A stretch of 64,000 nucleotides of DNA from Demequina iriomotensis (GTDB lineage Bacteria; Actinomycetota; Actinomycetes; Actinomycetales; Demequinaceae): positions 62,001-126,000 of the forward strand of contig NZ_BBME01000017.1 of NCBI RefSeq assembly GCF_000971395.1, given 5' to 3'. A model generated the notes under the pieces. That model was given only the letters and a program-made list of their open reading frames with translations, ran no database searches and was not told the origin of the DNA. The translations under genes and the position numbers were made by a program. Positions 21,165 to 29,741 of this stretch are shown piece after piece; within the stretch, counting starts at the first letter, position 1, and each line of letters begins with the position of its first letter.

Positions 21165-21931
21165 CGGACCTCGATCCCTGCCTTCCGCATCGCGTCCTTG
21201 ACCTCCTGGATCGTCAGCGCCCCGAAGTGGAACACCGATGCCGCGAGGACCGCGTCTGCCCCCGCCCGCGCCGCCTGCACGAAGTGCTCGACGGTCCCGG
21301 CGCCGCCCGAGGCGATGAGCGGCACGTCGACCACCTCGCGCACGCGCGCGAGCATCTCGAGGTCGAAGCCGTCGGTGGTGCCGTCGGCGTCCATCGAGTT
21401 GAGCAGGATCTCCCCGGCGCCCAGCGCGGCGCCGCGGCGCGCCCACTCGACGGCGTCGATCCCGGTGCCCTGCTTACCGCCATGCGTGGTGACCTCGTAG
21501 CCGGATGCGGTCTCGACGCCGTCGCGCACGCGACGCGCGTCGACCGACAGGACGAGCACCTGGTTGCCGAACCGCCGCGCGATGTCCGAGATGAGCTCGG
21601 GACGCGTGATGGCCGCGGTGTTGACGCCCACCTTGTCCGCGCCGGCGCGCAGCAGGCGGTCCACGTCCTCGGGCGAGCGCACCCCGCCGCCCACGGTGAG
21701 CGGCACGAACACCTGCTCCGCGGTGCGCCGCACCACGTCGTAGGTGGTCTCACGGTTGCCGGACGATGCGGTGACGTCGAGGAACGTGAGCTCGTCGGCT
21801 CCGGCGGCGCCGTAGGTCGCGGCCAGCTCCACGGGGTCGCCGGCGTCGCGCAGGTTCTCGAAGTTGACGCCCTTGACCACGCGGCCGGCGTCGACGTCGA
21901 GGCACGGGATGAGTCGGATCGCGACGCCCAT
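21161..21931 (-). CDS. hisF: Imidazole glycerol phosphate synthase, cyclase subunit
   Basis: Uses ammonia from HisH to convert PRFAR to imidazole glycerol phosphate and AICAR. The 256-residue barrel has the two catalytic aspartates in [15 protein letters not shown] and LSVDAR, and phosphate loops TVGGGVRS and [11 protein letters not shown]. The ATG shares one base with the stop of the FKBP gene (TGATG). hisH and the other his genes are not in the window apart from hisI. Confidence 0.96.
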   Translation of the reverse strand: MGVAIRLIPCLDVDAGRVVKGVNFENLRDAGDPVELAATYGAAGADELTFLDVTASSGNRETTYDVVRRTAEQVFVPLTVGGGVRSPEDVDRLLRAGADKVGVNTAAITRPELISDIARRFGNQVLVLSVDARRVRDGVETASGYEVTTHGGKQGTGIDAVEWARRGAALGAGEILLNSMDADGTTDGFDLEMLARVREVVDVPLIASGGAGTVEHFVQAARAGADAVLAASVFHFGALTIQEVKDAMRKAGIEVR

Positions 21932-22854
21932 CAGGCGCTCCCCTCCGGGTTCCAGACGTCGAGGATGTCCACGACGAAGACGAGCGTGCCCTTGGTCGCG
22001 TAGCCGTAGCTCGCGGGCACGACGAGCAGGACCTGCGAGCCGGCGGTCTGGTCGAGCAGGCCCTCGTCGAGGCCCCGGATGACCTGGCCCGAGCCGATCT
22101 GCAGCTCGAAGGGCGCGGCCTCCACGGGCCACGACGAGTCGAGCACGTCGCCCTTCTTCCAGCTGCCGTCCTCGTCGTTGCCCTTGGCCCAGTACCAGGC
22201 CGTGTAGTTGACGGTGAGGTACGAGCCGTCCTTCACCTGGGCCCCCGAGCCCTTGATCAGGGTCGCCACCTGCAGGTCGGCGGGCGCCGCGCCCTTGGGG
22301 ATCTCGACGGAGGGCTCGCCCGTCTGCTTGTCGAGCGTGACCTCGGGCAGCGCGGGGTTGGGAGCGACCTCGTCCCCCACCGCGTGGTCGGGCAGCACGT
22401 CGACCACCATGGCGATGGGCGGCTCCGACTCGGACTCGAAGGACGGCGGCGCGACCACGAGCAGGCGCGCGCCCACGCGCACGTCGAGGAGCCGCTCGTA
22501 CAGCTCCTCGCCCACCACCTCAGGGGCGAGGAGGAACGATCGCGGCAGACCGTCGTAGGTGTTGATGAGCGTCGTGCCGTCGTCCAGCGACGCGCCGTAG
22601 ATGTCGAGCAGCAGCGGCTGACCGTCCGCGAGGTACTCGCCGTCGCCGTCCCAGACCAGCTCGGACTGCTCGGCGGTGTAGTCGAGCCCCGGCGTGAACT
22701 CGAGCGAGGGCGCGAGCGTGTCGGAGCCGCCGATGACGATGTCGGAGATGTCGCCGGCCGTCGAGGCGCTGGGCTCGGCGGACGACGTGGACGCGCTGCA
22801 GGCGCCCAGGGCCAGGGGCACCAGGGCGAACGTGAGCACGGCGAGACGACGCAT
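21931..22854 (-). CDS. FKBP-type peptidyl-prolyl isomerase lipoprotein
   Basis: A 307-residue lipoprotein: short signal peptide ending in the lipobox LGAC (Cys19), a Ser/Ala linker, then two related halves. Residues about 195-303 form an FKBP domain with [26 protein letters not shown] and VVPASYGYA, close to active FKBPs. Residues about 60-155 look like a diverged FKBP-like domain without the tyrosine-rich pocket. It follows pafA by 42 bp, as in many Actinobacteria, and would fold exported proteins at the outer face of the membrane. Ribosome site AAAGGA, -10 TAGACT at 22883-22888. Confidence 0.88.
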   Translation of the reverse strand: MRRLAVLTFALVPLALGACSASTSSAEPSASTAGDISDIVIGGSDTLAPSLEFTPGLDYTAEQSELVWDGDGEYLADGQPLLLDIYGASLDDGTTLINTYDGLPRSFLLAPEVVGEELYERLLDVRVGARLLVVAPPSFESESEPPIAMVVDVLPDHAVGDEVAPNPALPEVTLDKQTGEPSVEIPKGAAPADLQVATLIKGSGAQVKDGSYLTVNYTAWYWAKGNDEDGSWKKGDVLDSSWPVEAAPFELQIGSGQVIRGLDEGLLDQTAGSQVLLVVPASYGYATKGTLVFVVDILDVWNPEGSA

Positions 22855-22882
22855 GAGGGGGTGATTCCTTTCGGGACCTGAC

Positions 22883-22888
22883 GAGTCT
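22883..22888 (-). promoter_or_regulatory. -10 element (TAGACT) of the FKBP lipoprotein gene
   Basis: TAGACT lies 28 nt before the start codon between pafA and the FKBP gene. A ribosome site separates it from the ATG, so this transcript would have a short leader. Confidence 0.4.
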
Positions 22889-22896
22889 ACGACCGG

Positions 22897-24306
22897 TCAG
22901 GCGGTCGCGAGCGCGTCCAGGAGCGCGTCGACGCGCGCGTCCTCGGAGCGGAAGGGGTCCTTGAGCAGCACGGTGGTGCCGGACGATCCTGCGATCTTGA
23001 GGTGCACCCAGTCGACCGTGAAGTCGCGGCCCGACTCGAGCGCGCGCGTGACGAACTCGCCGCGCAGCCGCGCGCGCGTGGTCTCGGGCGCGCGGGACAT
23101 CGCGGCGACGATGGCGTCCTCGGGGACGATGCGCCGCACCAGCCCCTGCGCCTGCAGCTTCGCGAACAGGCCCCGCTCGGGCGAGACGTCATGGAACGCG
23201 AGCTCGAGGCGCGCGAGCCGGGGATCGGCGAGGTCGCAGCCCAGGCGGTCGCGGTACCGGGTGATGAGGCGATGCTTGATCGCCCAGTCGAGCTCCGTCT
23301 CGACGAGCGTGAAGTCCTGCGTGCGGACGGCGTCGACGCCGCGCTGCCACAGGTCGAGGATCGCGTCGACCTCCTCGGTGCGCTCGATGACGCCGTCGAG
23401 ATGCGAGCGCACGAGGTCGAGGTACGTCTGCTGCACCTCGACCGCGGTGAGGCGACGCCCGTCCTCCAGCTCGACGGTCGCCTTCCCCGTGAGGTCGTGC
23501 GCGACGTCGCGGATCGCCTGCATCTCGCGCGCGAGCGCGAGCTCGGGCAGGACCGCACGCGCCTCCATGATCCTCAGGATCAGGTCCGTCGCCCCGACCT
23601 TGAGCAGGGTGGTCGGCTCCGCCATGGTGGAGTCGCCGACGATGACGTGCATGCGCCGGTAGAGCTCGGCGTTGGCGTGAGGCTCGTCGCGCGTGTTGAT
23701 CATGGGGCGCGAGCGCGTGGTCGCGGAGCTGAGCCCCTCCCACATGTGGTCCGCGCGCGGCGAGAAGCTGTAGTGCGCGCCCTGCGGCGTGCGCGTGATG
23801 CAGCCCGCGCCGGTGGCGATCTGCCGCGTCACCAGGAACGGCAGCAGCGCGGAGGCGAACGCCTTGAAGTCCGCGCGGCGGCGCACCAGGTAGTTCTCGT
23901 GGCAACCGTAGCTGTTGCCCGCCGAGTCGGTGTTGTTCTTGTAGAGGTGGATCTCACCCTCGACGCCGGCGGCGCGCAGGCGCTCCTCTCCCCCGGCGAC
24001 CAGGTCCTGGACGATGCGCTCGCCGGCCTTGTCCATCGCGATGAGGTCGGTGAGGGTGTCGCACTCGGCGGTCGCGTACTCGGGGTGCGCGCCCACGTCG
24101 ATGTACAGGCGCGAGCCGTTGGTGAGGAACACGTTCGAGGAACGCCCCCACTGCACCACGGAGTGGAACAGGTGGCCGGCCACCTCCTCGGGCGTGACGG
24201 CGCGCGCGGCGGCGGAGTCGAGGTGCAGGCCGAACTCGGTCTCGAGCCCGAAGATGCGGCGGGCGGGATCGACGTCGAGCGGCGGCGGGATGTCGGTCGG
24301 GATCAT
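22897..24306 (-). CDS. pafA: Pup--protein ligase
   Basis: Ligates the C-terminal glutamate of Pup to lysines of target proteins. The 469-residue glutamine-synthetase-like enzyme starts with IFGLETEFGLH (nucleotide/metal-binding acidic residues), has the Gly/His motif GAHPEYATAECD, HLYKNNTDSAGNSYGCHENYL, SFSPRADHMWEGLSS and INTRDEPHAN. It is distinguished from Dop by its shorter N-terminal loop. It follows pup by 18 bp; the usual prcB and prcA genes are absent between them. Confidence 0.96.
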   Translation of the reverse strand: MIPTDIPPPLDVDPARRIFGLETEFGLHLDSAAARAVTPEEVAGHLFHSVVQWGRSSNVFLTNGSRLYIDVGAHPEYATAECDTLTDLIAMDKAGERIVQDLVAGGEERLRAAGVEGEIHLYKNNTDSAGNSYGCHENYLVRRRADFKAFASALLPFLVTRQIATGAGCITRTPQGAHYSFSPRADHMWEGLSSATTRSRPMINTRDEPHANAELYRRMHVIVGDSTMAEPTTLLKVGATDLILRIMEARAVLPELALAREMQAIRDVAHDLTGKATVELEDGRRLTAVEVQQTYLDLVRSHLDGVIERTEEVDAILDLWQRGVDAVRTQDFTLVETELDWAIKHRLITRYRDRLGCDLADPRLARLELAFHDVSPERGLFAKLQAQGLVRRIVPEDAIVAAMSRAPETTRARLRGEFVTRALESGRDFTVDWVHLKIAGSSGTTVLLKDPFRSEDARVDALLDALATA

Positions 24307-24324
24307 GGGCGCGAGGCCAGGGGC

Positions 24325-24507
24325 CTACTGTCCGCCCTTCTGCACGAAGGACCGCACGAACTGCTCGGCGTTGACCTGGAGGGAGCCGTCGATCTCCGCG
24401 AGGAGGTCGTCGAGCGCGTCTCCGCTCGCCTGGGACGCGGGCGCCGGGGCCTCGGGCTCCGGGGTCTCGTCCTCGTAGGGCTGTCCTTGCGCGTTGAGCT
24501 GGGCCAT
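24325..24507 (-). CDS. pup: Prokaryotic ubiquitin-like protein Pup (ending in Gln)
   Basis: The 60-residue disordered protein tags other proteins for pupylation. It has an acidic Pro/Glu-rich middle, the helical DALDDLLAEIDGSL segment that binds the ARC coiled coil, and the C-terminal GGQ. Because it ends in Gln it must be deamidated by Dop before use. The -10 element TAGACT lies 7 nt before the ATG and its first three bases are the dop stop codon, so pup can be expressed as a leaderless transcript. Confidence 0.96.
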   Translation of the reverse strand: MAQLNAQGQPYEDETPEPEAPAPASQASGDALDDLLAEIDGSLQVNAEQFVRSFVQKGGQ

Positions 24508-24514
24508 GTCGGCG

Positions 24515-24520
24515 AGTCTA
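24515..24520 (-). promoter_or_regulatory. Leaderless -10 element of pup overlapping the dop stop codon
   Basis: TAGACT ends 7 nt before the pup ATG. Its TAG is the stop codon of dop. No ribosome site is visible, which fits leaderless initiation. Confidence 0.5.
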
Positions 24521-26032
24521 TCCGTCCATCAGGGCGTCGAGGAGGGGGTGCCGCGACGCGTGGGGCTCGTCGAGATGCACCACCTCGAGGTGGCCGTGAT
24601 CCGTCTCCCGGTCGAGCACCACGGTCGACCAACCGGCGGCGTCGACCACGTCCGGGCGCGCGGCCACGATGCCGCCGCGCAGGCGCGCGCGCGTGTCCTG
24701 CGGCGCCGTGGCGACGGCGGTCGCGACCTCCTCGTCGGAGACGATGCGCTCGACCTGGCCCGCGGCGGCGAGCCGCGTCGCGAGCCCATCGCCCAGGCGG
24801 CTCCACTGGAGGTCCATCGCGGCGAGCCGCGCATCGTCCCACGCCAGTCCGTCGGGTGCGTCGGGAGACGCGTGGCGCGCCCGCATGCGCCCGAGGAGCT
24901 GCAGCTTGGCGACCCACTCGACCTCGCGCGCGGCACGGAAGATGTCACCGGTGAGGCGCTCGAGCACGCCCTCCCACCGGGCGATCACGGCCGCCTCCCC
25001 CGCGTCGGTGACGTAGGTGCGGCAGATCTCGAGGAGCGCACGCTGGATCTCGAGCGCGGTCGCGGCGTCGCCGTCCGCGAGCGCGAGGCGCTCGCGCAGC
25101 GCGAGGTCGCGGCTCACGGTCTGGACCGCCTCGACGGGCGCGGCGAGCTCGAGCGTGTCGAGGCGCTCGTCGTCGGCCTCGATCGCCGCGAGCACGAGCG
25201 ACGTGGTGCCGATCTTGAGGTACGTCGCGACGTCGAAGAGGTTCGCGTCGCCGATGATGACGTGCAGCCGGCGGTACCGGTCGCGCGCGGCGTGCGGCTC
25301 GTCCCGCGTGTTGACGATGGGCCGCCGCAGGGTGGTCTCGAGGCCGACCTCGGCCTCCATGTAGTCGGCGCGCTGCGAGATCTGGAACCCGGGGGCCTCG
25401 CCGAACTGTCCGAGGCCCACGCGCCCCGCGCCTGCGAACACCTGGCGCGTCACCAGGTGCGGGGTGAGGCGACGGGCCAGGTCGTCGAAGCTCACGCCCC
25501 GGCTCACCAGGTAGTTCTCGTGCGTGCCGTAGCTCGCGCCCTTGCCGTCCACGTTGTTCTTGTACAGCTCGACCCGCTCGCCCTCGTCCTCCGCGTAGCG
25601 CCCCGCCGCCGCGAGCGCGATCGCGTCGCCGGCGCGGTCCCATGCCACCGCATCGTGCGCGCTGGCGACCTCCGGGCCGGAGTACTCGGGATGGGCGTGG
25701 TCGACGTAGAAGCGCGCGCCGTTGGCGAGCACGGCGTTGAGGTGCGCCGGGTCCTCCCACGAGCCGCGGCGACGGCGCAGGGTCACCTTGCCCGCCGCCT
25801 CGTCGAACTCGGCGTCATCGGTGAGCAGGTCGGGCGAGGCGCCCTGACGCGAGCGGCGGAACCCGCGCTGGTCCTGGAGCGGGTCCTCCCCGCCGTAGTC
25901 CCAGCGGGCGGTGCGCTCGCCCGCCCACGCGCGGCACGCCTGGACCAGGCGCGAGGACATGAGGATGGGGTTCGCGCGCGGCTCGTCGGGGTCGACGATG
26001 CCGTACTCGGTCTCGATCCCGACGATGCGCAT
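24518..26032 (-). CDS. dop: Pup deamidase/depupylase
   Basis: Converts the Pup C-terminal Gln to Glu and removes Pup from targets. The 504-residue GS-like fold begins RIVGIETEYGIVDPDEP and contains the Dop-specific loop after residue 50. It has YVDHAHPEYSGPE, ELYKNNVDGKGASYGTHENYL, SQRADYMEAEVG and VNTRDEPHAA, and ends HPLLDALMDG. The ATG shares a base with the arc stop (TGATG). Confidence 0.96.
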   Translation of the reverse strand: MRIVGIETEYGIVDPDEPRANPILMSSRLVQACRAWAGERTARWDYGGEDPLQDQRGFRRSRQGASPDLLTDDAEFDEAAGKVTLRRRRGSWEDPAHLNAVLANGARFYVDHAHPEYSGPEVASAHDAVAWDRAGDAIALAAAGRYAEDEGERVELYKNNVDGKGASYGTHENYLVSRGVSFDDLARRLTPHLVTRQVFAGAGRVGLGQFGEAPGFQISQRADYMEAEVGLETTLRRPIVNTRDEPHAARDRYRRLHVIIGDANLFDVATYLKIGTTSLVLAAIEADDERLDTLELAAPVEAVQTVSRDLALRERLALADGDAATALEIQRALLEICRTYVTDAGEAAVIARWEGVLERLTGDIFRAAREVEWVAKLQLLGRMRARHASPDAPDGLAWDDARLAAMDLQWSRLGDGLATRLAAAGQVERIVSDEEVATAVATAPQDTRARLRGGIVAARPDVVDAAGWSTVVLDRETDHGHLEVVHLDEPHASRHPLLDALMDG

Positions 26033-27441
26033 CAGGCGCCCGCGAGCGTGCCCGCGGCGACGGCGCGCGCCTCGGCGATCTCCTGGTCCGCGGCGAGCAC
26101 GAGGTGCTCGCGCGTGAGCCCCTTCGCGTGGCCCGCGACGACGCCCTTGATCGCGGCGGTCTTGGCACGGTCGACGACGTTGCGCACCACGGCGCCCGAG
26201 ACGTGACGGTCCGCGTCGTGGTGCGCGAAGATGCGCCCCACGCCCGCGTCGATGAGCGAGCGGACGGTCGCGTCGCGGTCGCCCCCGTGGGCGGCGAGCT
26301 CGGCGTCGGCGAGCGGCAGGTCCGCGCGCAGGTACTTGCCGAAGATGTCCGCGGTCGCCGCGGGGCTCGGACGCGAGATCTCGATCTTCACGTCGAGGCG
26401 CCCGGGGCGCAGGATCGCCGGGTCGATCATGTCCTCGCGGTTGCTCGCGCCGATGACGATGACGTTGCCCAGCGCCTCGACGCCATCGAGCTCGGTGAGG
26501 AGCTGCGGGACGATCGTGGTCTCCATGTCGGAGCTCACGCCGGAGCCGCGCGCCCGGAACAGCGCATCCATCTCGTCGAAGAACACCACCACGGGCGCCC
26601 CGGAGTGCGCCTTGGCGCGGGCCCGCTCGAAGATGGTGCGGATGTAGCGCTCGGTCTCACCCACGTACTTGTTGAGCAGCTCGGGACCCTTGACCGAGAG
26701 GAAGTAGGAGCGGTCCGCGCCCACGGCCTCGGCGAGCGAGTGCGCGACGGCCTTGGCGATGAGCGTCTTGCCGCAGCCGGGAGGGCCGTAGAGGAGCAGG
26801 CCGCGCGGCGGGCGCAGGGCGTGCTCGCGGTAGAGCTCGGGGTGCGTGAGCGGCAGCTCGATCGCGTCGCGGATGCGCTCGATCTGCGGGGTGAGACCGC
26901 CGATCGACGAGTAGTCGATGTCCGGCACCTCCTCGAGGAGCAGCGCCTCGACGCCCGTGCGCTCGACCTTCTCCGAGGCGAAGCCCGTGCGCGGATCGAT
27001 GATGACGGTGTCGCCCTCGTGGACGCGGCGCGCGGCGTCGCCGCCGATGAGGGTGACCACGCGCTCGTCCTCGCCGCGCGACACCACCAGGATGCGATCG
27101 GCGTCGACCACCTCGCGGACGATGGCGGCCTGGCCGGTGCGCTCGGGCTTGGCGACGTCGACCACCACGCTCATCGCGTTGAGCAGGACCTCGTCGCCGG
27201 GCGCGAGGTCGACCTCGAGCGTGGGCAGCACGGCGACGCGCAGGCGGCGCCCGCTCGCGACCACGTCGGCGTTGCGGCCGTTCCACTCGACGAAGGTCGC
27301 GAAGGTCTGCGGCGGCTGCGACGCCTCCGCGAGCTTGGTGCGCATCTCGCCCAGCTGGTCGCGGGCGAGCGTGAGGAGGCGCTGCAGCTCCGCGTTCTGC
27401 CGCTCGAGCCGGGCGATGACGTCCTGAGCCTCGGCGACCAT
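26032..27441 (-). CDS. arc: Proteasome-type AAA ATPase ARC/Mpa (short form)
   Basis: A ring ATPase that recognises pupylated proteins. Residues about 1-45 are a coiled coil (LERQNAELQRLLTLARDQL), about 48-165 tandem OB folds, about 175-400 the AAA module with Walker A GPPGCGKT (219-226), pore loop SVKGPELLNKYVGETER and Walker B VVVFFDEMDAL. At 469 residues it is clearly shorter than Mycobacterium Mpa (about 609) and ends GTLAGA, without the GQYL tail that docks on the 20S proteasome. The absence of prcBA beside it fits a proteasome-independent role. Confidence 0.94.
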   Translation of the reverse strand: MVAEAQDVIARLERQNAELQRLLTLARDQLGEMRTKLAEASQPPQTFATFVEWNGRNADVVASGRRLRVAVLPTLEVDLAPGDEVLLNAMSVVVDVAKPERTGQAAIVREVVDADRILVVSRGEDERVVTLIGGDAARRVHEGDTVIIDPRTGFASEKVERTGVEALLLEEVPDIDYSSIGGLTPQIERIRDAIELPLTHPELYREHALRPPRGLLLYGPPGCGKTLIAKAVAHSLAEAVGADRSYFLSVKGPELLNKYVGETERYIRTIFERARAKAHSGAPVVVFFDEMDALFRARGSGVSSDMETTIVPQLLTELDGVEALGNVIVIGASNREDMIDPAILRPGRLDVKIEISRPSPAATADIFGKYLRADLPLADAELAAHGGDRDATVRSLIDAGVGRIFAHHDADRHVSGAVVRNVVDRAKTAAIKGVVAGHAKGLTREHLVLAADQEIAEARAVAAGTLAGA

Positions 27442-28448
27442 CAGCCCTCCTCGCCGTCGCGGTGGAGGACGATGTCGGCGACGGCGGTCGCGTCGCGGCG
27501 CACCTTGCGGATCTTCTTGTCCGAGACGCCACGCTCGCCCAGGTCCTCGGGCGTCCACTGCTCCTCGGCGGGGTACGAGCCCTTGGCCGGCCGGCGGTGG
27601 CGCAGCGGGGCGTCGACACCGGGCGCCATGCGGCGCGCGGTGATGAGGAAGCCGGTGTGGCCCACCATGCGGTGGTCGGGACGCACCGCGAGGCCCTCGA
27701 GGTGCCACGTGCGGACCATGGTCTCCCACGCGCGCGGCTCGGTGTAGCCGCCGTGCTCGCGCAGATCCTCGGCGAGGCGCGACAGCTGCGTGGTGGTCGC
27801 GACGTACGCGAGGAACACGCCGCCCGGGGCCAGCGCATCGGCCGCCGCGTCGATGTTCTCCCACGGCGCGAGCATGTCGAGCACGATGCGGTCGACGGTG
27901 CCGGGCTCGAACGCGTCGCCCACCCGGTCGGCGAAGTCGCCGATCTCCAGCGTCCACGCCGGGTGCGGCCCGCCGAAGTGCGACTCGACGTTGGCGCGGG
28001 CGATGTCCGCGAAATCCTCCCGGCGCTCGATGCTGACGAGGCGGCCGGAGTCGCCGACCGCGCGCAGCAGCGACATGGTGAGCGCGCCCGAGCCGACGCC
28101 GGCCTCGACCACGCGCGCGCCGGGGAAGATGTCCGCCATCTGGATGATCTGGCCGGCGTCCTTGGGGTAGACCACGGCCGCGCCGCGCGGCATCGACAGC
28201 ACGAAGTCGCTCAACAGCGGGCGGAGCACCAGGTACTCGATGCCGGCGGTGTTGCGGACCACGCAGCCCTCGGGCTGGCCGATGACGTCGTCGTGGTGGA
28301 AGAGGCCGCGATGCGTGTGGAACTGCTTGCCGGCGCCGAGCACGATGGTGTGGTGGCGGCCCTTGGGGTCGGTCAGCTGGACACGGTCGCCCGCGCGGAG
28401 CGGGCCACGCCGCTCGGACGCGCCGACGGGCTCGGGGGTCTGGGTCAT
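27441..28448 (-). CDS. trmI: tRNA (adenine-58-N1)-methyltransferase TrmI
   Basis: SAM-dependent enzyme for m1A58 of tRNA, 335 residues. A beta-rich N-terminal domain is followed by a Rossmann fold with VVEAGVGSGALTMSLL, VSIERREDFADIARANVE and IVLDMLAPWE, and the family motif GYTEPRAWETMVRTWH. The gene precedes arc in many Actinobacteria, here with a TGATG overlap. The -10 TAGACT lies 6 nt before the ATG, so the whole trmI-arc-dop block is probably read from a leaderless start. Confidence 0.94.
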   Translation of the reverse strand: MTQTPEPVGASERRGPLRAGDRVQLTDPKGRHHTIVLGAGKQFHTHRGLFHHDDVIGQPEGCVVRNTAGIEYLVLRPLLSDFVLSMPRGAAVVYPKDAGQIIQMADIFPGARVVEAGVGSGALTMSLLRAVGDSGRLVSIERREDFADIARANVESHFGGPHPAWTLEIGDFADRVGDAFEPGTVDRIVLDMLAPWENIDAAADALAPGGVFLAYVATTTQLSRLAEDLREHGGYTEPRAWETMVRTWHLEGLAVRPDHRMVGHTGFLITARRMAPGVDAPLRHRRPAKGSYPAEEQWTPEDLGERGVSDKKIRKVRRDATAVADIVLHRDGEEG

Positions 28449-28454
28449 GCGGTC

Positions 28455-28460
28455 AGTCTA
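28455..28460 (-). promoter_or_regulatory. Leaderless -10 element of trmI-arc-dop
   Basis: TAGACT, 6 nt before the trmI ATG, with no ribosome site between. Upstream is the stop of the M50 protease gene, 78 bp from trmI. Confidence 0.5.
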
Positions 28461-28526
28461 GGGCGAGCGCCTGGTGCCGAACGCGGCCGTGCTGGCGCCG
28501 CGCTCGCCCTCGCAGGGTGACCCGCG

Positions 28527-29639
28527 TCAGCTCAGCGCGGCCTTGAGATCCTCGAGGCGCGCGACGCCGACCGGCATCCCCTCGGCGTCGGCGACCACGA
28601 GCACGTCGGTGCGTCCGAACCACGGCACCACGGCCTGCACCAGGCCCTCGCCGGTCGCCGCCGCCGGGATGACGGCGCCGCGGACGATGGGCATCGTCAC
28701 CGACAGGAGCGTCGTGGTGCCGCGCGCGTCCTCGGGCACCACGTCGGTGAGGCTGATCGGGAAGTGGCCCGCCGCCTGCCCGTCCGCCGCGAGGACCACC
28801 ACCTCCCGCGCGCCCGCGGCCGCCGCGAGCTCGCGCGCCTCGGCGACCGTGGCGTCGTACGTCACGCCTACCGCGGGCGATGCCACCGCGAGAGCCGTGA
28901 CGCTCTCCCGACGGCCCAGCACCGTCGCGGCGCGCAGCTCCGCGCTCGAGGCGGGCCAGATCACCGAGAAGAGGAACATCGCCCAGACCGCGGCGACCAC
29001 ATCCACCCCGCGGCCCTGCAGGAGCGGCCACCCGACCGCGATGACGATGACGGCGATCGCGACGATGCGGCCGCCCTGCGCCGCCCACCGGTGGCCCTTC
29101 CAGCGGTCGCCGGACACGCCCCACACGATCGCGTTGACCACGCGACCGCCGTCGAGCGGCGAGCCGGGCAGGGCGTTGAAGCCCGCAAGCAGGAAGTTGA
29201 GGAGGCCCGCGTACCAGAGCACCTCGCCTGCCGTGCCGTCGAGCGCGCCCGCGGCGACGATCGCGACGGCGCCGATGAGCGCGTTCGCCGCCGGGCCGGC
29301 CGCCGCGATCACTCCCGTCTCGACCGGGCGCGGGTCCGCCGCACGGAACTGCGTGTGCCCGCCGAAGAACGTGAGCACGATCTCCTCGACCTCGCGGCGG
29401 AAGGCGCGCGCCGCGGCGGCGTGCGCGAGCTCGTGCAGGAAGACCGACACGAAGAGCAGGATCGCGACGGCGAGCCCGAGAGCGAACCCGTGGCGGGTGA
29501 GCCCGTCCTCGCCGGTCCCGTAGAACGCCGCGAGCACGAGCGCCATCACGAGCGTCGACGGGGTGAGCACGATGCGCGCGCCGAGCACGCGGCCCAGGGT
29601 GATGCCTCGCGTGGTCCGGGTCGGGGGCGGCCTGTCCAT
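28527..29639 (-). CDS. Site-2-type M50 metalloprotease with CBS domains
   Basis: Intramembrane zinc protease of 370 residues. Zinc ligands are in FLHELAHAAAARAF (HELAH near residue 69) and the third ligand in ALPGSPLDGGR. It has about six hydrophobic helices, then a cytoplasmic CBS-domain pair from about 240 (VTYDATVAEARELA, RTDVLVVADAEGMPVG). The order M50 protease, RecB-like nuclease and trmI is common in Actinobacteria. The ATG at 29639 has TACCGT 6 nt upstream and is divergent from the nuclease gene. Substrate unknown. Confidence 0.9.
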   Translation of the reverse strand: MDRPPPTRTTRGITLGRVLGARIVLTPSTLVMALVLAAFYGTGEDGLTRHGFALGLAVAILLFVSVFLHELAHAAAARAFRREVEEIVLTFFGGHTQFRAADPRPVETGVIAAAGPAANALIGAVAIVAAGALDGTAGEVLWYAGLLNFLLAGFNALPGSPLDGGRVVNAIVWGVSGDRWKGHRWAAQGGRIVAIAVIVIAVGWPLLQGRGVDVVAAVWAMFLFSVIWPASSAELRAATVLGRRESVTALAVASPAVGVTYDATVAEARELAAAAGAREVVVLAADGQAAGHFPISLTDVVPEDARGTTTLLSVTMPIVRGAVIPAAATGEGLVQAVVPWFGRTDVLVVADAEGMPVGVARLEDLKAALS

Positions 29640-29645
29640 GGCTCC

Positions 29646-29651
29646 ACGGTA
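29646..29651 (-). promoter_or_regulatory. Leaderless -10 element of the M50 protease gene
   Basis: TACCGT, 6 nt before the ATG, in the 102-bp divergent region shared with the nuclease gene. Confidence 0.4.
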
Positions 29652-29728
29652 GTGCGCGCCGCCGACAGGTCCGGGACGCGCGCATCGTGCCGCTGTGGAC
29701 GGCGCGGGCCGCTGTCGGACCCACCGCC

Positions 29729-29734
29729 TAGGGT
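29729..29734 (+). promoter_or_regulatory. Leaderless -10 element of the RecB-like nuclease gene
   Basis: TAGGGT, 7 nt before the ATG, no ribosome site. Confidence 0.45.
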
Positions 29735-29741
29735 GGTGGCC

